Assembly: GCA_046590705.1 (NCBI GenBank) | Contig: JBKJUK010000283.1 | Span: 1-8,515, forward strand | Length of the DNA: 8,515 nucleotides | Source: JBKJUK01 sp046590705 | Lineage (GTDB): Bacteria > Acidobacteriota > Thermoanaerobaculia > Gp7-AA8 | Direction: 5' to 3' | Part shown: in pieces, positions 4,935 through 8,515 of the stretch | Position numbering within the stretch: position 1 is the stretch's first letter | Layout: each line of letters opens with the position of its first letter | Program-made: the position numbers and the translations under genes | The notes under the pieces: model-generated | The model's database searches: none | The model's input: the letters and a program-made list of their open reading frames with translations, nothing else | Told to the model about the DNA's origin: nothing

Positions 4935-7424
4935 TTAGCAGCAGGCTTCCCCGTCCGGTCCGGAGCAGGCGTATTCGGCCCGCTCTGCCCCTGGCTGCAG
5001 GACCGCGAAGAAGCTCCTGTATGGCGGGTTGCTGAGTTTCGCAACGGTGTCCGTGCAGATTTCGTAGGGCTCGTTACGTGGAAACTGGTGCCCTTCCTCA
5101 TCAACGAAGGCTTTGCCCGGGCCGAGATAAATGGCCTGATGTCCCTTGAACACGCACCCTTCAGTTTTCTCGAACTTGAATCCGCGTACCGTCACCGAAT
5201 AGAAGGGAGCACCCTCCACGTCTTTCCAGTAGGTCTTCTTCAGCACCTCCAGACCGTAGAAGCCGGCCCGCTCGAGCTCCGCCAGAAACTCCTCCTGGGT
5301 CAGTGCTCCAACGAGGCATTCACCCCAGAGCTGGGCGTTCACCTTGAGATGCGGCGGAACGCGCGTCTCGGACACGATGTCGGAGATCAGGATGCGCCCG
5401 TGATCCTTCAGCACGCGCCAGATCTCTTCGAATACCCGCGGCTTGTCCGGCGACAGGTTCACGACACAATTCGACGTGACCAGGTCGACTGACTTCGATT
5501 CCACCGGAATCTTTTCGAGGAAGCCTTCGCGGAATTCGACAGAGTCGTAGCCCAGAGCCTCTGCAACCTTCGGCTGGTTTTCGCGAGCGACGCTGAGCAT
5601 GCGGTCGGTCATGTCCACACCGATGGATTTCCCGGTTGCACCAACGAACTTGGCGGCGATGAAGACATCGATGCCCGCACCGGAGCCAAGGTCGACAACT
5701 GTCTCCCCTTCCTTGATTCCAGCGGTGGTCATCGGTGATCCGCATCCATAGAAGCGATCGAGGACGTCCTGAGGAATGTGTGCGGTGGCGCTGTCATCGT
5801 ACTTCGTCGGACAACAGAGCTCGGCTTGAGGAACGTCTGCGGCGGCGCCGTAGAACTCGCGAACCTTCTGCCGCGGCTTGTCGACGTCGAACGAGAGCAC
5901 ACAGTTCGAGTGAAGCGTCAGCACCGGCTCCTCGGCAAGATTGCCGTCAGCCGTACCGCAGGCAATGGCGCCGTCGCCCATCGCGTGCAGCACCAGCGGT
6001 GCGTCATAGCCGGACTTCGAGTTCTTTCGATCCCGCTTTTCCTCACCGAGCTCGATCATGACCTGGCGCGTGAGCTCGACCGAAATCGGATAGTAAGGAT
6101 CGACGCCGTGAACGTCGCCCGTGAAGCACCAGGCGTGCTCCAGATCACCACCGCCGGTGAAGAAGCGGTACGGGTCGCCAACCAAAGCGACGTTGTGTAC
6201 CAGCGAGGCGTTGCGGAGCTTCTGAACGACTGGAGATGTGTTCATGATCTGTTCGAGATCGTCACGTGTGACATCGCCGCATTCGAGGGCGGCCTCGTTC
6301 GCCAGCGCTGCGGACGGAAAAACCTTTCCGTCGGCATACACGCACAGCGAGTCCCAGGCAGCGTTGCCGAGGTCATATTTGAGACCGGGCATTCCGTTCA
6401 CGCGGCGGCGAACTGCTTCGAGATTATCGAGCGTGGTGCCATGCGCACGCGCCGAGTCGATGACGCGGAGAACAGCCGCTGTGAGCGGTGCCTGATCGGG
6501 GAAAAATCCGTTATCGGATTCAACGGCGCGGCCCCGTTTGTGGCTCCACATGAGGTGCTGACTCTTGGCCCCGACGCTCTTCACGATGGCCGGGATCTGA
6601 TCGAGCTCATTCAGATTTTCCTCGGTCGTTACGGTGGTGAGTGATACGTCGAAGCCGAGGTTCGCAAGAAGTTCAGCGCCCTCGAGCGCTTTGTAGAATG
6701 TGCCCGTGCCGCGGATTGGATCGTTGGTCTCGGGACGCGCGCCATCGATCGACACCTGGAAACGCACTTTGGTGCGGTCGAGCGTGGCGAGATTTTCTTT
6801 GACGCGTCCGGCGAACATTGTGGCGTTGGTGAGGACGATCAGCTCGAGTTGGTGGGTCTCGGTGATGTGACGGGCCAGATCGAATATATCGCGTCGGAGG
6901 AACGGCTCACCACCGGTGATGTAGACGCGCTCGGCGCCGAGAGCTTTGGCACGATCGACGAGTGTAATGAGCGCTTCGCTGGGCAGCCCCGGAATGCCTC
7001 CCGGGCCTGACGAGACCAGACAATGTGTGCAGGCGAGATTGCAGTTGTTGTTGATCTGCAACCATAACTCGCGGAGCCCTTCTGGTTTGATCAGCGCCGC
7101 TCTTCCCGGGTATTCCGGACGTGCGAACGGCTGGTCGCTCACGATGCCGGCGCGGTCGAGCGTGCGCATGAAGTCATGCACGTGCACCCAGGCTTTCCCT
7201 GCTTCCAGACGCTTCTCGGAAGCGTACCGTGCCACCAGGGCACCAAACCGCATTGCCTGACCATCGCCTGCAGCTGCGCTGACCCAGTCGAGGACCTCCG
7301 CCCCTCCTTTTTCGACAGCGATCCAGTTCGGCGCGTCGCCATCGATGGCGTATGTAATTCCGTTGTGCTCGAATTTCGAGAGATGTGGCAGATGAAGCGG
7401 GGTGTTCTCTGCAAGAACAGTCAA
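4935..7424 (-). CDS. Radical SAM - arsenite methyltransferase (ArsM) fusion with PqqD-like N-terminus
   Basis: A cytoplasmic 829-residue multidomain enzyme. Residues about 15-98 look like a PqqD-type/RRE domain (GDAPNWIAVEKGGAEVLDWV, then FMRTLDRAGIVSD). Residues 118-340 are a radical SAM core with CNLACTHC (C128, C132, C135) and the SAM-binding ITGGEP (169-174). Residues 355-510 are SPASM-like but degenerate, with cysteines 361, 382, 433, 489 and 508. Residues 518-829 form a complete ArsM: VREFYGA, CC 537-538, YGCGSP (C561), VVDLGSGAGID (576-586), GVDMTDRML (602-610), SNCVVNLSPDK (C653) and GECLVGAL (C703), ending in a cysteine pair. The 653-703 spacing matches C174-C224 of the Cyanidioschyzon ArsM. 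It should methylate As(III) using SAM; what the radical SAM half does is unknown. It lacks the obvious C-terminal region of ArsS and has a normal CX3CX2C, unlike ArsL. The TTG start is chosen because GGAGG lies five bases upstream and an in-frame TGA lies ten codons back. Confidence 0.88.
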   Translation of the reverse strand: MTVLAENTPLHLPHLSKFEHNGITYAIDGDAPNWIAVEKGGAEVLDWVSAAAGDGQAMRFGALVARYASEKRLEAGKAWVHVHDFMRTLDRAGIVSDQPFARPEYPGRAALIKPEGLRELWLQINNNCNLACTHCLVSSGPGGIPGLPSEALITLVDRAKALGAERVYITGGEPFLRRDIFDLARHITETHQLELIVLTNATMFAGRVKENLATLDRTKVRFQVSIDGARPETNDPIRGTGTFYKALEGAELLANLGFDVSLTTVTTEENLNELDQIPAIVKSVGAKSQHLMWSHKRGRAVESDNGFFPDQAPLTAAVLRVIDSARAHGTTLDNLEAVRRRVNGMPGLKYDLGNAAWDSLCVYADGKVFPSAALANEAALECGDVTRDDLEQIMNTSPVVQKLRNASLVHNVALVGDPYRFFTGGGDLEHAWCFTGDVHGVDPYYPISVELTRQVMIELGEEKRDRKNSKSGYDAPLVLHAMGDGAIACGTADGNLAEEPVLTLHSNCVLSFDVDKPRQKVREFYGAAADVPQAELCCPTKYDDSATAHIPQDVLDRFYGCGSPMTTAGIKEGETVVDLGSGAGIDVFIAAKFVGATGKSIGVDMTDRMLSVARENQPKVAEALGYDSVEFREGFLEKIPVESKSVDLVTSNCVVNLSPDKPRVFEEIWRVLKDHGRILISDIVSETRVPPHLKVNAQLWGECLVGALTQEEFLAELERAGFYGLEVLKKTYWKDVEGAPFYSVTVRGFKFEKTEGCVFKGHQAIYLGPGKAFVDEEGHQFPRNEPYEICTDTVAKLSNPPYRSFFAVLQPGAERAEYACSGPDGEACC

Positions 7425-7504
7425 GGAAACCTCCGTACAAATGGATGCTCGTCACGCCGGTCAGGGCGCTGGGCAGGAAATAGTCGAGGGTGGCAGCTGG
7501 CGAG
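7425..7504. other. Gap between the DUF2064 gene and the fusion gene
   Basis: These 80 bases hold a strong ribosome binding site (GGAGG at about 7430-7434 on the minus strand, five bases before the TTG start) for the fusion gene. No promoter, terminator or hairpin is evident. One frame across this gap (the frame offset from the DUF2064 tail) has codon-like third-position GC enrichment, described as a finding. Confidence 0.5.
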
Positions 7505-8221
7505 CTACCGGGGTGGCGGGCGGAGCTGGCGAACGCCGGCTCGAAGGCATCGTGTATCGGCGAGAACGGGCCGGGATGCAAACCAGAACGGAGCGCTGAG
7601 CTGAGCGATCAGGATTTCACCAAGGCGCCGGAACACGCCGCGAAGTGCACGCGCTGTCCGCAGAGCGTCCGCTCGGCTGTCGATGTCATCATGGCGTGAA
7701 AGTACAGAGATCGTGCAGACCGCTCGCTCGAGAACAGAACGTACGCTTGCGCCTGTGGTCACCCTGAACCACTGCACGTCATGCCAGGCGATGTTCTGAT
7801 TGATCGTAGGTTGATTGAGCCCGATCAGATACAGGCCGCCGTCGCGGCTGGGGCCCAGGACGGCTCGTGCTTCGTGCGAGTCCAGTTGAGCGAAGGCCGA
7901 GTCGATGATTTCGCACGTGATACCGGCGACGTCGCCGGCCAGAACGACGACGGAAGTCGCACCTCTGCGCGTGCAGTACTCGACGGACCTTCTGATCTTC
8001 TCCGCGAAGGTTTCGGGAACGGACGACTCGCGCTCATTTCCGGTACCGAGCTCGAAAGCCGAAGATCGATCCGACGCGATCACCAGCTCGACCGCATCGT
8101 GACGGGAGAAGCGGGCAGCGACGTCACCGCGCAGCTTCTTCAGAAAGCCCGCAGGAAGTCCCTTCTTCTTCTCCTCAATCCGCGTGTCACCGCAGAGTAG
8201 AACGAGCGCTTGGGATTTCAT
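7505..8221 (-). CDS. DUF2064 / TIGR04282-type glycosyltransferase-like protein
   Basis: A predicted cytoplasmic GT-A-fold nucleotidyl- or glycosyltransferase-like protein. In its 238 residues, VVVLAGDVAGIT (91-102) corresponds to the family's GTDCP-type metal/nucleotide site, and LGPSRDGGLYLIGL (122-135) is the strongest family signature. DIDSRADALRTAR (179-191) matches the family's C-terminal aspartate motif. The N-terminus is divergent, with a lysine-rich segment (18-30) where the substrate loop lies. Family members usually end near residue 200, so the last 30 or so residues (APFWF to RPPPR) look like extra or out-of-frame sequence. TIGR04282 is named rSAM/selenodomain-associated transferase 1 because it co-occurs with the ArsS-type radical SAM family, which fits the gene next door. 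The ATG start has only a weak AAGAGA ribosome binding site. It is the first gene of the cluster. The substrate is unknown. Confidence 0.75.
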   Translation of the reverse strand: MKSQALVLLCGDTRIEEKKKGLPAGFLKKLRGDVAARFSRHDAVELVIASDRSSAFELGTGNERESSVPETFAEKIRRSVEYCTRRGATSVVVLAGDVAGITCEIIDSAFAQLDSHEARAVLGPSRDGGLYLIGLNQPTINQNIAWHDVQWFRVTTGASVRSVLERAVCTISVLSRHDDIDSRADALRTARALRGVFRRLGEILIAQLSAPFWFASRPVLADTRCLRAGVRQLRPPPR

Positions 8222-8245
8222 GGTCTCTTGGAATACGTAGCGACC

Positions 8246-8272
8246 ATGCTACCGGATTTGGAATCTGACGGT
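8246..8272 (-). promoter_or_regulatory. Possible -10 element and dyad upstream of the operon
   Basis: On the minus strand TAGCAT (8246-8251) lies about 24 bases before the DUF2064 ATG and matches TATAAT at four of six positions; no good -35 is found at 16-18 bases. Immediately upstream an imperfect dyad (GATT 8255-8258 with AATC 8262-8265, flanked by ACCG 8251-8254 and CGGT 8269-8272) could be an operator. No ArsR-type site is recognisable. This is weak evidence. Confidence 0.2.
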
Positions 8273-8297
8273 GAGAAGTAAATGGGGAAAGCCGTTT

Positions 8298-8320
8298 CGG
8301 GGCCGGGGGCCGGGGGCCGG
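8298..8320 (+). repeat. G-rich heptamer tandem repeat
   Basis: About three copies of GGGGGCC lie in tandem on the plus strand, giving G-runs at 8299-8302, 8305-8309, 8312-8316 and 8319-8320. The runs could support a G-quadruplex, although the last is only two bases long. It lies about 80-100 bases upstream of the first gene of the operon. Confidence 0.6.
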
Positions 8321-8385
8321 AGTGAAGGCAACATCACTTCACGACCCGCCTCGAGGTGGTTCGAAGCGTGGAGCACCCCGCGCTA

Positions 8386-8515
8386 CGACTGAGCGAGAAG
8401 AAACAGGAATCTCTGGGCAGCACAGAAGGCGTCGTCATCCCGAGCGCCGGACCGCGCTGCGCGGCGACTGAGAGAAAGAAACAGGATTGCGGAGCATCAG
8501 CAGGAGAGTCGTCAT
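8386..8515 (+). repeat. Imperfect tandem repeat, unit about 78 bases, running off the window
   Basis: The block CGACTGAG..AGAAACAGGA occurs at 8386-8408 and again at 8465-8486, and each copy is followed by GTCGTCAT (8431-8438 and 8508-8515). The region between contains CATCCCGAGCGC and a small CCGCG-CTG-CGCGG hairpin (8452-8464). The window ends exactly where a third unit would continue. The GTCATCCCGAGC sequence resembles the one read on the minus strand near 145-160, so related repeats flank the operon on both sides. Confidence 0.6.

Larger units (their letters stand above)
8222..8515. other. Upstream intergenic region with presumed operon promoter and repeats
   Basis: No gene is recognisable. 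The part next to the DUF2064 start (8222-8280) is the only place for the operon promoter. Beyond it come a G-rich heptamer repeat (8298-8320) and an imperfect tandem repeat reaching the window edge (8386-8515). The one open frame here (plus strand from about 8271) is built over repeats and has no ribosome binding site. Confidence 0.65.

Noticed and set aside
5778..6644. A 288-codon open frame on the plus strand
   Set aside because: It lies wholly opposite the fusion gene, has no ribosome binding site or recognisable motif, and the minus-strand frame has clear domain matches.
4935..7424. Calling the radical SAM half ArsS or ArsL
   Set aside because: The SPASM-like region after the core does not resemble the ArsS C-terminal domain, and the cluster motif is a normal CX3CX2C rather than the non-canonical ArsL motif.
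4935..7424. Selenocysteine in the fusion gene
   Set aside because: There is no in-frame TGA; the expected motif positions encode cysteine and the gene ends with TAA.
7781..8200. A 139-codon plus-strand open frame
   Set aside because: It is antisense to the DUF2064 gene, which carries the family motifs; nothing recognisable in the product.
8271..8471. A 66-codon plus-strand open frame near the right edge
   Set aside because: It spans the G-rich heptamer and tandem repeats, with no ribosome binding site or motif.
8386..8515. CRISPR array
   Set aside because: Only two imperfect copies with a long similar unit and no unique spacers; it is a tandem or dispersed intergenic repeat.

Overview
The window carries one seven-gene cluster, all on the minus strand and tightly spaced. 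It runs from a DUF2064 nucleotidyl/glycosyltransferase-like gene at the right, through a large radical SAM-ArsM fusion and an outer-membrane porin, to a complete phosphate-type ABC importer (pstS-pstC-pstA-pstB) at the left. The host is a Gram-negative bacterium, because one product is a signal-peptide-bearing beta-barrel porin ending in phenylalanine. GC content is in the high fifties by eye. The flanking intergenic DNA has dispersed-repeat character (GTCATCCCGAGC-like sequence, long inverted repeats). Together these would fit a soil lineage such as Gemmatimonadota or Acidobacteriota, but that placement is a guess.

Layout, left to right: 1-306 is non-coding and holds a 27-base-arm inverted repeat and a small hairpin. 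307-1095 is pstB, 1088-1942 pstA, 1939-2865 pstC and 2862-3728 pstS, and all four reading frames overlap. 3729-3816 is an 88-base gap with a Pho-box-like sequence and a hairpin. 3817-4926 is an OprO/OprP-like porin. Eight bases away, 4935-7424 encodes an 829-residue fusion. 7425-7504 is an 80-base gap with a strong ribosome binding site. 7505-8221 is the DUF2064 gene. 8222-8515 holds the presumed operon promoter, a G-rich heptamer repeat and a tandem repeat that runs off the window.

The fusion is the most interesting part. In order it has a PqqD-like N-terminal domain, a radical SAM core (CX3CX2C at residues 128-135), a degenerate SPASM-like cysteine-bearing region, and a whole arsenite S-adenosylmethyltransferase (ArsM) with all the expected arsenic-binding cysteines. 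The likely logic of the cluster is that the porin and Pst importer bring in phosphate or its analogue arsenate, the ArsM domain methylates arsenite, the radical SAM domain modifies the arsenical (or a carrier), and the DUF2064 enzyme adds a sugar or nucleotide group. DUF2064 proteins (TIGR04282) are known genomic companions of the selenodomain/ArsS-type radical SAM proteins linked to arsenosugars. No ArsR, ArsC or arsenite-efflux gene is present in the window, so this looks more like an organoarsenical biosynthesis and uptake locus than a detoxification operon. The pathway is inference; the domain calls and gene order are read directly.
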